The notes under the pieces: model-generated
The model's database searches: none
What the model saw: the letters and a program-made list of their open reading frames with translations, nothing else
What the model was told of the DNA's origin: nothing
Origin: Dermacentor variabilis
Lineage: Eukaryota > Arthropoda > Arachnida > Ixodida > Ixodidae
Assembly (NCBI RefSeq): GCF_050947875.1
Contig: NC_134568.1
Location: 219,417,673-219,481,672, forward strand
Reading direction: 5' to 3'
DNA: 64,000 nt
In this document: piece by piece, positions 11,431-23,467 of the stretch
Numbering within the stretch: the stretch's first letter is position 1
How the letters are laid out: each line of letters opens with the position of its first letter
Position numbers and translations under genes: made by a program

Positions 11431-12580
11431 GTGAGTATTTGATGTTGTTTTTATGACTGTGTACCTTGATCTTCGGTTGAAGGGGCCCTAAAACACGCTT
11501 TCAACATAAACCAGCTTAATTGCTTTACTGTACATGAACATTTAAGCCTTATATTATTCCTATACTTGTAGCAGGAGCCTACAGTGAAGACACCTGTCTT
11601 GGTCAATTTTTTTACCCTGCCCAACATTTCATGTATATTGCTACATACCTTTAATGGTTATCAGCCAGATTTATTTAGGCATCAAGATTAAGCTGCACCT
11701 TTGACAGTACCAGTAGCAGAAATCTTACAGCTGATTACACAGCGGTGCCATCTGGTGGTGGAGAACAGACCATTGTACTGATACTACAGTCCTAGAGATT
11801 ACGTGGCATGGTACAGAACCTCGCGGTTATACTGCCACATTTGGTGTTGAAACGTGGCTTCTCGGATGCTTTAATAATTTCACATTGGACTGTTGCTCTT
11901 GCCTAAAATTGTGGAATTTGGGTGCCTACCCACACTCCTTGCAGCATGCAGCCAAATCCTCTTCTAGGCCTTGCCTCACATTATAATCATGCTCACACAA
12001 ACGATTGTTGGCACAGTGTCCACTGTGGTCAATGTAAAAACTTCCGCACAAGAATGGGGTCTTATACACAATGTCTTGTGCACATGTGACATATGGCTTA
12101 TGATAATGGGTGTGCGAATATTCAGAAATTTTTAATATTATGAAGCATTAATTTTAATATTAGTATTTAATTTGAAAACTAGGTATGCAAAACTTTGTGA
12201 ATATTAGCTTGGATGCAAATATTACAAACAAATCAAATGATTTGCTGGCTCTGCGGGAGCAAACACGGTTCTTAGTATTTATTTCTAACTAATCTAAGAA
12301 TCTGTGTCTGGTTTTGTGCTGAAGTTTGTGATAATTTCGTGCTGCTAGCAAAATTCACTGGTAAAGCATGCTTCGCCATTAGACGTCTAAGCTCTACGAG
12401 AAAGCAAGCCTCTCGGTAGCAAGGGGCACAAATTTGCAGATAGCGAAGGTGCACTCTTTCGCAGGCGCCAGCCCCAATCCTGAGCTTATTGCTTCACAGC
12501 AAATGCAATGAGTGACGGCTGGCCCTGAGTCAAATGCCTCTGAGCTTACGAGCAATTTATGCTGTATACCCTATAGATTT
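11431..12580. other. Intron, nothing recognised
   Basis: Near 12110 a GTGTGCGAATATTC start and a following very AT-rich stretch resemble the one near 62464 and, inverted, near 15450-15475. These may be ends of a low-complexity repeat family, but no full element was delimited. Confidence 0.35.
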
Positions 12581-12887
12581 GTGTAAGGGCCAGACTTTTT
12601 TTTCCACAATTTTGATGAGGTGCGGCCCTTACACGGGACCAAACCTTTTGGCCAAAATAATGCAGGTGCAGTCGGATACTTGCGCACTCCGGATCCCCGG
12701 ATGTACCATTGCATTAAAGATCAACGCGCAGCTCTTGCCATCTAGCAGTAGCATTTGGAAGTAAGCAGCGCATGAAAATTCGCCGAAGCGCACGTGGCAT
12801 CGGGGCACCGAATGCGATTGCTTCTTCGTTGGAAATTTTTTCCCAAGAAATTTTGGGCTGCCAAGTTGTGGGTGTGGCCCTTACATG
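12581..12887. mobile_element. Short MITE with GTGTAAGGGCC termini (about 307 bp)
   Basis: The left end reads GTGTAAGGGCCAGAC and the right end GGGTGTGGCCCTTACAT, an imperfect inverted pair. An internal GTGCGGCCCTTACACGGG partly repeats the terminus. No coding capacity. The superfamily is not assignable from the sequence alone. Confidence 0.55.
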
Positions 12888-13699
12888 AGTCTATACAGTT
12901 AAAACTAACTTGAAGGGACCATGAAAATTTGTTTGGCTTAACAGAAGTTCGTCTTATCAGAAGAATAATTTGCAATATGGCCAGGTCCATCTAAATATCT
13001 TGCTTCAAAATGGTAAATGAAGTAGACTTAAAACGGGGGAAAAATAAACGGAGGAAAAAGTGGTACTCTTGCTTGGTTTCATCCATTATGTGATGGATAT
13101 TCGGTGCTTCTGTGCAAATCGGCGAGCAGCCGCAAACGATGTCATCTCACCTAATGACCTTAAAAACCTTTCTGTGCCTTCGTGCTGCTGGAAAAGGTAC
13201 ACTAAGGAGTTCAAGCATGCATCTGCGTCCTTACAGGTCATCGGTGTAGGCTCCAAGCTAGCGAAAGTACGAAGGAATCTGCTGAGTGCGCAGCAAAGCA
13301 GCGCAACCTAGAGGAAAGTCTAGGTGACTTTGAGCGAAGTGGGGAAGGAGAAATAAGGCAAAGCATCGCAGAGGAGGAAGGTATGCAGAGGTGGGGAGGG
13401 GGGGGGGGGGCGCTCAGTTGACCTCTGCTGGCAGTTGCTACAGGTTTCGTTTGGGATACGTGCGTACTGGGTTTTTCTTGTGATAGCATCATCCTCACGT
13501 ACTGTATGCTGTATGTGCGAGTGAAAACATGCAACGGTTAGACAGTGATGGCGGCTCAATCTTGCATGTGCAAAGAAGAATAGGGGGCGGGGGAGCATGC
13601 TGGCTTCTGCCACGCGCATGGCACCGGGGAGTGTTGTATCTGAACAACATCCTAGAGAAAAGCGCTGTAAGGCTGAGTGCTGTGTGTAAAAACATCAAA

Positions 13700-15137
13700 T
13701 TGAGGAAAATGCATTTGAAGTTTAGGCAGCTGTAACTTTTTCCAGAAATGCAGCTACAGCAATATTAATGACATCATTTTGTAGCTCTATTCTTCACAAG
13801 AATGGCCACACTAAATATATGACTGCCTTCCTAGAAAACACCAAAAAGCTTGTTATAAAGCCATGCACTGCCCCTAAACCAGCTTGAGAAACTACATTTA
13901 CCACTTCATGTGCAGGTTCCAGTGGCCTGCAAGCTTACTGAATATAAAGAAATTCTATATTGAGGTAGCCCTTCTATAGTCAAATAACCTGACACAATGT
14001 TAAATTAAAAAACGCTGGAATATTTATTGAAGGGCCTAAATTAATTAGTATTGTCATACAACACTTCGCTCTACAACATGCCAATGCTCTATACAAGGTC
14101 TTTCGCTGGGTTGTGCCGTTTTTAAAGTCTGGCCTGGGTAGCACTACCGTCTAGAGGCTCCCTTTACGATTTCCAAAGAGCTTTCTGCGACAAGCAGCTT
14201 GAATTTCCAATTCGTTGCTCACTGTGACGCCAGACACTCCTTCAAACACGATCGCTGCATTTCTCGTGCATTCAACCGACTCGCCCACTGAATACTGAAT
14301 AGTACACCGTATCAAAGCAGTCTAGAATGCTGCTGAATGCGCCGGCTGACAATCTGATGACATCAACCTACAGCTAGGCCCAGTAGAATCAACGGTGACG
14401 ATAGAATGTCACTTCGGATGCAACAGGTTGTTCTGGCTGTTCTGTTCATGCCGGCCGTTCGGGCAGTGTGCCGTCGTCCACGGTCTTCAGCCTCTCGTTC
14501 CCTTGACGCTTTCGTTTTCTTTCCCCCATAAGCTAGACATGTCTTCTTTACGCAAGCATCTCCTGACATGCCACTAGACGAAAAGACGGTGCGTCAGCCG
14601 CATGAACGCAAGCGAAAGCAGATGAAGATGACCCATGCAAACCGGCAGCAACAAAGGAGAACATGGTGCATGCGGGGGGGGAAGAAAGAAAAATGGCCAC
14701 TTCGGTCGCACCAGCCAATGGGAGGTGCAGGACGGGGAGCTCGGCTTGCGCCCGTGCACTCCACCCAATCAGAGGCCAGAAATCACCCTTCGTAAAAGTG
14801 GCAAGAGTGGTCGTTCTGTGTGAGTGGCGCCATTTTGAGCAAGCGCAGAATGCACACAAAGAAAGTAGCTTCAAAACAAGCCCAAGATGGTGGCAATCGG
14901 CTGGCGGCTGCGGCCGCGGCATGGGCGGGAAGTTTGAACAAATTTTGCCTGGCGCAGGGCATTTCGCTGCTCCCACGGCGCTTTGAAAGCTGATTTTTTC
15001 CTATTTACCCATCAAAATAAGCGTTAATAATTTGGGGGCACGTGCTTGAAGGCACAAACGTTCCCAAAATGCATTTTTTTTTTCAAAATCAATTTTTCGG
15101 ACTTTTTTTACCATTCTAGAACCCGTGTCCCCCCTTA
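13700..15137 (-). mobile_element. TTAA-type (Kolobok/Mutator-like) element, 5' part, minus
   Basis: Read on the minus strand, the element begins at TTAAGGGGGGACACGGG (right edge near 15137). It is followed by a subterminal CACCATCTTGGGCTTG block shared with the elements at 16446 and 18066. At about 14070-14600 a broken frame contains GVSGVTVSNELEIQAAC, which resembles the N-terminal zinc-binding region of Mutator-like transposase proteins annotated in arthropods. The left terminus was not found; 13700 is a rough limit. Non-functional derivative. Confidence 0.45.
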
Positions 15138-16442
15138 AGCGGATTTTTTTTTTTTTTTAATTGAGTCTGTGGCAAACCAAACAGACATTCCCATGTTGTT
15201 TTTTATATGCAAGAATTCAGCTTAACTGAGTTTGTCTTAACGAGAGTTCACTGTACGGCAATAATAAGGCAGAAGTTTGTGAGAACAGCCAGCTAGTGGG
15301 AATTACTCAACTTTCGAAGTTAACATGAACAAAGCACCCAATCATGTAATATAACGGTCTGCTAGTCTAATTTTTTACCATTAGCAATGTAATTGCGATG
15401 TTCCAGCATGTTAAAGTAACCCAACTTTTTAATAAATGCATGTGCATATCAGTATTCGATATTCGATTTGGTATTCACACACTCCTACTCACAAGGTTTA
15501 GTTTGGCAGCAGCTTTGTCCTTGGGAATCATCCTTCTTTTTTGTACGTAAACCTAGCAAGTTTCAGGGGGAAGAAAACACTACAAGCAAATTTATACATT
15601 GTCCAATCTTTTTTAGGTCATGTGACATGCGATTAATGTGTGGTACAACTGACAGTATCATGCAGTGTTGCGGTATCATGCCTTGCACTCTTCAGTTTTC
15701 TTAGGATACCTTCACCTATGGCTGTCGAAACATACTGTGGAAATCCAGACAAAGCTCAGGCGAGCAGCCTGTTCTCTCGAGCTCATGCTCATCAAGTGTG
15801 AACGTTCTCTGCCCCTGGAAGAGGCTAGGCTTATGTACAACAAAGAAGGGTAGTGCCGAGGCATCAAGCAACTACCAAACTTAACATCGTAAGCCAAAGG
15901 TCACATGTGCGCAAGTTATTGTGTATAAGATCCCATGCTTGTGAGGAAGTTAGGGCATTAACTTGAGCAGGACACTGTGTCGATTGTTCGCGTGAGCATG
16001 AATATAGTGTGAGGCAAGGCCTAGAAGGGCGTTTTGGCTCACGCTGCAAAGAATGTGGGTATGCATGCGAAGTGCACAATTGTAGAGAAGAGCAATAATC
16101 AGTTGAGAAATAATTGAAGCATCTGAGATGACATGTTACGATTTACATTTTTGTTTACAAAAACAAAGCGTTGGAACTGCTTGATGAGTCTGGAAATGTC
16201 ATATTTGCCATCTTGTTTTTTTGCTTGCCCGTTTCAAATGGTGCGGCTGCATTGCTAGATGTAGATCTGCTCGAGATTTGCACAAGATTTGCTCAACAAG
16301 GTCGTATTCTTTGTTGATCACCTTCAGGGATACGATCACTATTCCAAGATTTTGTGTAATCAGTGCTGGGCACGTCGGCGCGACAGTGTGCATTGGAGGG
16401 ATGCTGTTGCTTGTGCTAGACGCCAAAGTGTCTGGTGCTTAG
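15138..16442. other. Intron with terminus fragments only
   Basis: At 15215-15256, AACGAGAGTTCACTGTA looks like a Tigger-type right end. A possible left partner is CAGTTAAAACTAACTTG at 12897, but the match is weak. Nothing else is recognised. The 71-75 codon minus-strand frames have no family resemblance. Confidence 0.3.
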
Positions 16443-16445
16443 ATA

Positions 16446-17400
16446 AGGGGGGACCCGGGTCTTAGAGACCAAAAAAAATAACAGAAAAATAACTTTTTTG
16501 AGAGCATTATTTTTGGATTCTACAGTGTCGGATGCATTGTCTTAGGAATTTTCGCGCATGTTGAACCAACATTTTAGTTGTAATGGCGTTTTATATCACG
16601 TTGGTGAGCTGTATTTTTACCGATAAACGCGCAAAAAAGGTCCTTTTTCTGTGACACGCAGTTGCCGTTCGAAGTTTCCGATCACAGTCATCTTGGCCTT
16701 GTTTGAAAGAGCGACCCTTTCTGTTTAGTTTTTGTACCACCACTATTCTGTGCAAAATGGCTGTGAAGAAAAAGCCTGCGAAAGATTTGTACCGATGCAC
16801 AGTTCCATTCGTCGACCGAGACACGTGACCATAAGTGCTCCATGCCATTGGCGGATTTTTGCAGTTGTCTGCCTACGCTGCTCAGGTGTGCGCAACGTGC
16901 CACGAAACGATGTCAAATTCAGTTTGCTATGAGCCATAAATTCAGCGAAAAGAAGAACAAATGAGTGGTGTTAAACTGTCTAAAGTGCGCAGCAGCTTTG
17001 GAAGATGCTGGCAATAGTTTGCTACCCATGCCTCCTGCCGCCGAAGCCTCCCACCGCAACTGTGGTATATGCTTAGCAGATGAATGTGGTTTTGGCAGCG
17101 GCCGGCATTCGTGCAGCATACCAGCACAACATACCAGTGAAGGTGGCTGAAGAAAAACTGCAAGACTTTGCTTCAACGTCGTCTACCACGCGAAAATCAG
17201 ATTTTCTCATTTACGCTGATGCCACCACAGCTGGTTCGGATGGGATGCGGACACGATTCATTATGTTAAGATGCAATTCTATAAATGCTCTGCTGTCTTG
17301 TGTAAAACGCAAGTTGCGGTGCAGCAGTGGGTAAAGGCAAACGTGACTGCAGTCTCGCCATAGAGGTAGTCATCTCGTGTGCAATCTGTGGCGATGCCGC
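16446..17400 (+). mobile_element. TTAA-type (Kolobok/Mutator-like) element, left part
   Basis: The left end reads AAGGGGGGACCCGGGTC, like the termini at 15137, 18066 and 62612. It is followed after about 250 bp by GTCATCTTGGCCTTGTTTG, the subterminal block shared with 18066 (ACCATCTTGGTCTCATTCG). A broken frame from 16757 starts MAVKKKPAKDLYRCTVPF, and 17080-17334 stays open (VPVKVAEEKLQDFASTSST). Both are plausible N-terminal transposase remnants, unconfirmed. A possible right end with CCATGTCCCCCCATAAG lies at 20455-20471, which would make the 18066-20233 copy nested in this one. Confidence 0.4.
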
Positions 17401-18061
17401 GTCGGCGCGGAATTCTCCGCATGTAAGTGGCGCCCAAATGTGCACCCCATTCCTCGTGAACAATTTCGCTGTGAATGAAATGTTGAGCACTGATAATTAG
17501 CAAATGGCATTAAATTACATTTTTTGCAAGAAAAGATATTCATCTTCGTTGATGCCGCATTGACCGAACGCGCAACCCATTCCTCGTCAACAATCTCTCC
17601 TGTGTGTGAAATGCGGAGTACTGGCAATAGGAAAACAACGTGCTTTTTTTTTTTTTTTGTTAATGAACATTTCACACTGTGGCATACATATTGGGGCATG
17701 TGCCAGGGGCATTCTAGCCTGTTATAACTGGTGACATGTACATATTTCATTATATTCCTGAATAAATCGAGTTCTCAGTGTTTTTCTAAATTTTCCCAAG
17801 ACTAACTTTTCACTCTGCCTGCTTGTTTGTGGCAACAATATCTCAAGGTCTAGGTCAGCTACAGCTATATTTTTTATTAATATGGAGCTAAATGCTTAGT
17901 GGTTGAAGTGGTCCAAGCATACTCCTTTTTTTTCTTCAAATTCTTTTTGATTTGCTTTTGTTTTTGTTCCCTAGTAGCAATACTGTAAACACTGAACTTT
18001 ATTGAGCTGCTAAATTGCCAATTTTTGTTGGATTGGAAAGCTGCTTGCAGCGTTTATCTCC
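17401..18061. other. Continuation of the element or intron; diverged duplication
   Basis: Two diverged direct repeats of about 65 bp, around 17435-17500 and 17571-17635, share CCATTCCTCGT.AACAAT and a GTGAATGAAATG-like block. A 15-T run follows at about 17645. No coding family recognised. Confidence 0.4.
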
Positions 18062-18599
18062 TTAAAAGGGGACGCGGCTTTCGCATCGCGAAAAAATGCC
18101 AAAAAAATTGAGTTTTGAAAATCACATTTTCAGTTTCTATAACCCTTTTTCTATCTGGTACCCAAATATCGTCACTGTAAACCACTTAGAAGTGCTCTAA
18201 AAAATTCATTTTATCCGCCAAAGTGTCGAAAAATCTCGCATAAATCAAGGAAGAACAACGTTTTTCATGCCACAATATCTCTGGAACAGCGCGACGCCAC
18301 CATCTTGGTCTCATTCGAAAGCGCATTTCTCCGTCTTCAAATTTGCCGCTTCAGTGATCTCCTCCATACAGAAACAAGCACACAAAAAGCAAATGATTGA
18401 AGGTCGTGCCGGAGTCTGCGATTGGCCGCACCTGCCACGTGACTCCAGCGCGGTTCGCCATTGGTCTGGCGCTCGCGTCGTCTGCTCGGCTCTTTGGACC
18501 TCGCGAGTCTGGACGTGTCAAAACGGGCGCTACGCGGACATCGCAGTAACGTGGCCGATCCCTACTCTTGTGGATGTTTCAGACTCGCGACGCGGACTT

Positions 18600-19070
18600 C
18601 GCGACCAAGGTTCAAGCGCGGAATCCTCGGAAATGCCTAAGCCTTTCAGCACTCGGTGTTTCGGAATTAGTGACGAAGCACATCGGTGCACGCAATCCTC
18701 GATCGGACATGTGGCTAAACATTTCGCGCATAGGGAGTCTCCGACTCAGCGATGATGCACATCGCGCACGGACTTCTCGGACCCTCACCTAAGCATTTTG
18801 TGCATCGGCGCCTCCGACTGCGCGAATACTAAGCGCATCGAGTGTCGACTCCTCGAGCTCGCAGCTAGGCATTTCGCGCATCGGCACCTCGGACTGCTCG
18901 AATAACGCATCGAGGGTCGACTCCTCGAGCCCGCGACTAGGCATTTCGAGCGTCGGCACCTCGAACTGCGCGACTAAGCACATCGCGCGTCGGCTCCTTG
19001 TATCTGCGGCTAGGCATTTCGCACATCTGCACTTCAGACCCGCAACCAAGCATCGCATTCACTCTATTAT
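18600..19070. repeat. Tandem array, about 74-bp unit, about six copies
   Basis: The anchor TAGGCATTTCGCGCATCGGC recurs in diverged form with starts near 18639, 18717, 18791, 18867, 18939 and 19012, giving spacings of 72-78 bp. Between anchors the units share CGAGTGTCGACTCCTCGAGC. An open minus-strand frame at 18789-19058 only mirrors the repeat (ESTLDAL appears twice) and is not a gene. The array sits inside a transposon. Confidence 0.8.
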
Positions 19071-19169
19071 CATATTGTCATGATAGCTTGTAATAATATC
19101 TATCAAAGCACCCCTTCATAAAGAGAACCTCATCATGAGCTCTGTTCATTAGGCCCCTTAGGCTGGCAC

Positions 19170-19690
19170 AGACACCTGGCTGCAGAAGTGATCGAGGCAT
19201 CATACAAAAGTAAAATTCTGGAAAGCACCTAGCAGCTGCATATCTATCACTGGCTCTCTGATCCTAAGTTCTACAGCCATTGTCAAGTAAAGGTGACTTG
19301 GGAGGCTGCTGACACTCAGAGCCTTCATTCACTAACATGGTCAATTCTACAGGAAAAAAAAAAAAAGCCTCATTGATTGTACTGGAGATTGCTATCAATC
19401 GGGCAGCCTGCAGGTACAGGCTGCCTGTGGGTACAGGCTACCTGAATGTACACTGGAACTATATTCATGCCCATACAGAGTTCTGCACGTCACTTGGTTT
19501 AAAACCTAGGCGCCATGCTCTTTGTAGAGCAGCTGCAGAAGCAGCAAAGAATGCTCTGTGTAAAGAAAAGGGGGGGGGGGGGGGGAAGCACACCAGATCA
19601 GAGGCCACATGTACAAGAAGCCCCACATCACAAAACACCCCAAAGACTACAAATTTGGTGCCTTTTAGAGAACTGAAGACAAGGTGAAAC
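19170..19690 (+). pseudogene. Mutator-like transposase, C-terminal remnant
   Basis: Across two frames the + strand gives TQSLHSLTWSIL followed by KKASLIVLEIAINRAACRY and FCTSLGLKPRRHALCRAA. This parallels the minus-strand protein at the right end of the window (QNASESFHSVLWSLMP, then HASLIAVETALHEAV). The shift falls in a run of 13 A near 19355. A 17-G tract at 19569-19586 lies in the tail. This C-terminal piece is all that I could read of the transposase in this copy. Confidence 0.6.
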
Positions 19691-20237
19691 TTTGAGAGCC
19701 GTTTTCTCAAAACTGTTTTTCTGCATTTCTGCTCAGTTTCTGGAGCTCATTTCTTTGTTACCGTTTAACATATTTTGACTCCGTTTTTTTTTTTGTTTTT
19801 TGTCATGTTCCTTGGGCTGCAGTGCAGGTCGTGACATTCTCGCTTTCTTATCTTGACCCTTTGTAAGTTTATGATATGGCTATTAGTCTACCCTGAAAGT
19901 GTGCTTGGTGTGAAGGTAACATAAAATATGGAACTCCAAAAAACTTGTGTTGCGAAAAAAAAAAAAAAATGCAAGAATGTCACGACCTTCAGCACACATT
20001 TAGCTATGCAGTCAATACTTAACAGGCCTTCTATCATGTTTTTTCATTTCCCCAGGCGCTCCAGAAAGTAAGAGGGAAAAAAATTCTGCTCAATAAAATT
20101 GAATAAAATGTTCTCAATATATCGCTCTGAAACTTTTATGGAAGCATTAGGGAGACATCCTAAACATTTGTGCCAGTTTTCATCAAAATCCATGAAGAAA
20201 TAAGGATGTTGATTTTCAAAGCCACGTCCCCCCTTAA

Positions 20238-21061
20238 ACATTCTGCTGTCCACTCATGCATTATTATTGCTTTCTGCACAATATTTTTTTACCTGTTGTC
20301 TCCACAAACAATAGTAAGGGACTTTTAATTATCTCCATGATTATTTATTCCATCGAAAAAATAATCAAATTTTTGTAATCAGCTCGAAACGCTGAATAAG
20401 ACCATGTCATATAATTAAATTTTGTCTAAAAATAAGTACGATAGCTTTATACACCATGTCCCCCCATAAGCGAAACTGATTGTATCAATTGTATCAATGC
20501 TATCACCCATGGGTGCTGATGCATCGGTTGCCAAGTTAAGCGAAATCTCATGAAAGTGATTGTATGAATGCTGTCACTCATATTGTATCCCCAGAAGCAA
20601 TTGACCATGAATACGACACCATCGTGCAGATATTTGCCTGGAACACTGTTGCTCCTAGAGGCCAATACGTCAGGTGCTGAGTTACGGAAATCTCGTGAAA
20701 GTGATCAGATCCCTGAAAACTATCAGCGACGCATGAGGCACACTTCGTGGTGTCAGCAGTGCAGTTCTGTAGCCTCAAGCTAGGCTTGTCAAAGTAGGCT
20801 AATGGAATTTTTACTGTGAAGTTTCGTTTTGCAGTGCATTAACTGTCTGTACTGTCTCATTTCACAATGAAATTCTTGTGAAAGTGAAATTTGACACTTA
20901 CCCCATACATTTTTTTGGTTGCGGGTTTCAACTGTAGAAGTGTCTGTTTTGAAAAATATAAGCCAGTTGGAAGTCAGCGTCTTGTTTCTTTCAGTCTCGT
21001 TTCTTGCGCCAAAGTTCTGCCTTTGCATTGTTAGCTTAACCAACTATGGTGATTTGAGGTA
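20238..21061. other. Intron, nothing coding recognised
   Basis: Contains ACACCATGTCCCCCCATAAG at 20451-20470, a possible right terminus of the element starting at 16446. Imperfect repeats of AAATCTCRTGAAAGTGAT occur at 20541 and 20690. Confidence 0.35.
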
Positions 21062-22304
21062 CAGTGCAGTCTACTTATAACGCTATCAAGAACAAAAAAT
21101 TCACTCGTTATAACCAGTCGTCACTATATCTGGACTGCCGTAAAATTAAAAATATAATACAAAAATAAAATAAAAATTGCCACTTCTGCTAAAAATACAC
21201 CTAGAAAGTAGGTAGGGAAACATAAAACATTTATTTGTACCTCTAAACATTGTGTGAAGCGTTACACACGCTGAAATAGTTGGGAATCTGCACTTGCTTT
21301 TGCGGGAATTTCAGGTCCGCATGCGGTGTGCAACACGTCCAACTGCTGCGCGAGCACTAGTGGCAATAATTTAGCTTGCATGAAATCAGTGAGAGACTTC
21401 ATCGTAGTCGGTGTCAAAGATGGGCCATTGTCAATCTTGTCATCATTGCCGCTGCTGTCGTCGTCTCCGTCGCACAATGCCGCCATCAGTCGTTGCAACG
21501 ATCATCCCCGCCAGATATCTCTTTGCAGAACGAGGCTGCACTATCTGCACTCGGAAACTCCTCCATCGAAGCACCACCCATTTCATTGTCAGTAGTGATG
21601 TGCTCCCAGAGCTCGGTAGTGTCAGTGGCTTCCATCGTATTGGTTTCACTATCATGGGTGGTTTTGCCCTGGCGCACAAAGCCCATCTTTTCCATTGATC
21701 AACATGACCCGTGGATGGAGCCATCATGATTGCGGCGCTCCTGCACGAGAGTCTAGCAAAATTTGCAGCTTTGTCTCAAGTGACATGGCTTTATGCTTTC
21801 TCGCCACCATCATCTACTCTTTCGCACTATCTTCTCGAGGCTGCTTCTGCAGTGCATTTCCACACATGCTGAGAAAGTGAAGTGGCGCACCTTTTTTTAA
21901 AAATTCTCTCTTTCTTTTGTGAACGCATGGAGCACATTCACGGGCGACGTAGACGTGAGTTGGGCTGGCGCCACCTTGTGGTGTGCTGCGCCAACTCTCA
22001 GTATTCTCCATGGCTTTCGCGATCAGTGCGCGGGCGGGACGCGCTGCGCGGTAATGGTGGCAGATATGAACTTCCATAGACAAACTTTTTGCCCCGTCTT
22101 GGCATCGTTTGTTTAAGGAGAACTTAGCAACACAAACGTCACGATTATTTTGCGTGGAAAACGCTGTCCAGAAGGAAAAAATTGATTGTTATGCCGATAT
22201 GTAGGGAATAAAATGTCGTTATATATGTTTTTTCTCGTAGCTCTTCAGTCGACTCATAATTATAACAGCTATATCGTTATATGGGGTGTAAGTGGACAGC
22301 ACTG
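21062..22304 (-). mobile_element. Tigger-like deletion derivative (TA-flanked, 1.24 kb)
   Basis: Left end CAGTGCAGTCTACTTATA and complemented right end CAGTGCTGTCCACTTACA, flanked by TA (21060-21061, 22305-22306). The minus strand keeps only the two ends of a Tigger transposase. Near 21735-21800 is an N-terminal psq motif (HKAMSLETKLQILLDSRAG). At 21262-21695 is an acidic C-terminal tail (DGDDDSSGNDDK; NGPSLTPTTMKSL). The DDE core is absent, as expected for an internally deleted non-autonomous copy. Confidence 0.8.
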
Positions 22305-23170
22305 TACTAATAAATAAACAAATTAAAATATTGTTGGCTTTGCTCGAAGAGTGAACCATTGACAGCAATAGCAAGGTTTAGTGTTGTGCTTGAACAATTC
22401 GGACGGTGTTTTAATTATATATAGGTGTGCTATTTTTGCGAGACAGAGGATGTAAGGCAACTGCTGCTGTAGAGAACCAACATCGCCCTGGCATCTACCA
22501 GGTGCCTCAAAGCACTGGCATGATGTGATGAGTGCCGCCAGTGGCACTGGAGGTGTCGCTCCTCGATGGTGCACGAAATAGATAGACAAGAAATTTTTTC
22601 ACATTAGTCAGCGCCCGGTGAAATATTAGATAATGTTAGCTTTACGTTTACTGTCCATACCACTGAGACCAATGCATACATACAGCAGCTCGGTAGAAAT
22701 GCTCGTGTGCTTATAGCATACAGGCATGAAAGGCTCATGCTAGCAGCAAGAGGCAGAACGTTATCCTGGCTTTTCTATCGAGCTGATGCAGCGGAGCGTT
22801 GACAGTTCATCCACTGCGCTTCACATTTTTGCAGCCAAATGAGCTCTGCATCTCTGGAAACCCTCTGAACACCTGCGCGCAAGCAGACCATGCACCGTCG
22901 ATAGTGGGATAGAACGATGATGGTGGCGCAAACATGTCTCGAGCATGTATAATTGCTATCGCAATAAAATGATGAAAAGGAAGGTAAGGCTGCAAGCCCT
23001 TAGCGGTTGTAGCATTTTGTAGCTGTTAATTTTGTTTTTATATAAGCCACATTTAAATGCTTTTTGTTTGCAAGGATTTGTGAGGTGTCTCTAGTACCAG
23101 ACACATCGCACTCCCTTAATAAAAGGTGTTGAGGGCCCCTTTTATAAGCAGTGCATTTGCATTTGTGCAG
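22305..23170. other. Intron, nothing recognised
   Basis: No family recognised. Ends with a T-rich stretch and ATTTGTGCAG, the acceptor of the exon at 23171. Confidence 0.5.
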
Positions 23171-23389
23171 GCAGGCAACTATGTGCGGGATGACGTGGTA
23201 GGCAGCCTCATCCAGCTCATATCAGAGACTAGCTCTCTGCACACATACACAGCCCAGCAGCTGTGGCGGCAGATCTCTCAGGAAGACTTCAGTGCACGGC
23301 AACCCTTGGCACAAGTGGCTTGCTGGTGCATGGGAGAGTTTGGGGACCTGCTCAATTCTTCTGATGGGACTGACGCAGAGCCTGTAAAT
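23171..23389 (+). CDS. AP1G1: AP-1 gamma exon: AGNYVRDDVVGSLIQLI to EPVN
   Basis: A 219-nt, 73-codon exon in phase 0/0 between TTTGTGCAG and GTGAGT. It encodes AGNYVRDDVVGSLIQLI, SLHTYTAQQLWRQI and VACWCMGEFGDLLNSSDG. These match human AP1G1 AGSYVRDDAVPNLIQLI, MHAYTVQRLYKAI and VAAWCIGEYGDLLVSGQ residue for residue in length. The insertion QEDFSARQPL keeps the family's QQPL site. These helices are the C-terminal part of the trunk. Confidence 0.96.
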
Positions 23390-23467
23390 GTGAGTCCTTC
23401 AGCCGGCCCTCTTGTGCCAAGTTTATTGACTGTAACACAGAAGCATGCAACACAGAAACGAGAAATA

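Larger units (their letters stand above)
18062..20237 (+). mobile_element. TTAA-flanked Kolobok/Mutator-like element (2.17 kb)
   Basis: The element body 18066-20233 is bounded by TTAA on both sides (18062-18065 and 20234-20237). Termini are AAGGGGACGCGGCTTT on the left and GGGGGGACGTGGCTTTG when the right end is complemented. A transposase C-terminal remnant on the + strand lies near the right end, and a 74-bp tandem array near the left. TTAA target duplications are known for Kolobok and piggyBac. The protein remnant favours the Kolobok/Mutator-like side. Confidence 0.7.

Noticed and set aside
14548..14976. 142-codon minus-strand and 107-codon plus-strand frames
   Set aside because: They lie in the GC-rich subterminal part of a TTAA-type element and match no protein family; mutual shadows.
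12893..15257. Possible Tigger-type element with CAGTTAAAAC and CACTGTA ends
   Set aside because: The ends match over too few bases and enclose the TTAA-type element end; pairing not convincing.
18789..19058. Repetitive open frame on the minus strand
   Set aside because: It only mirrors the 74-bp tandem array, and the units read through in frame by chance.
18062..20237. piggyBac assignment from the TTAA borders
   Set aside because: The protein remnant matches the Mutator-like transposase at 63202-64000 and no piggyBac motif is visible.
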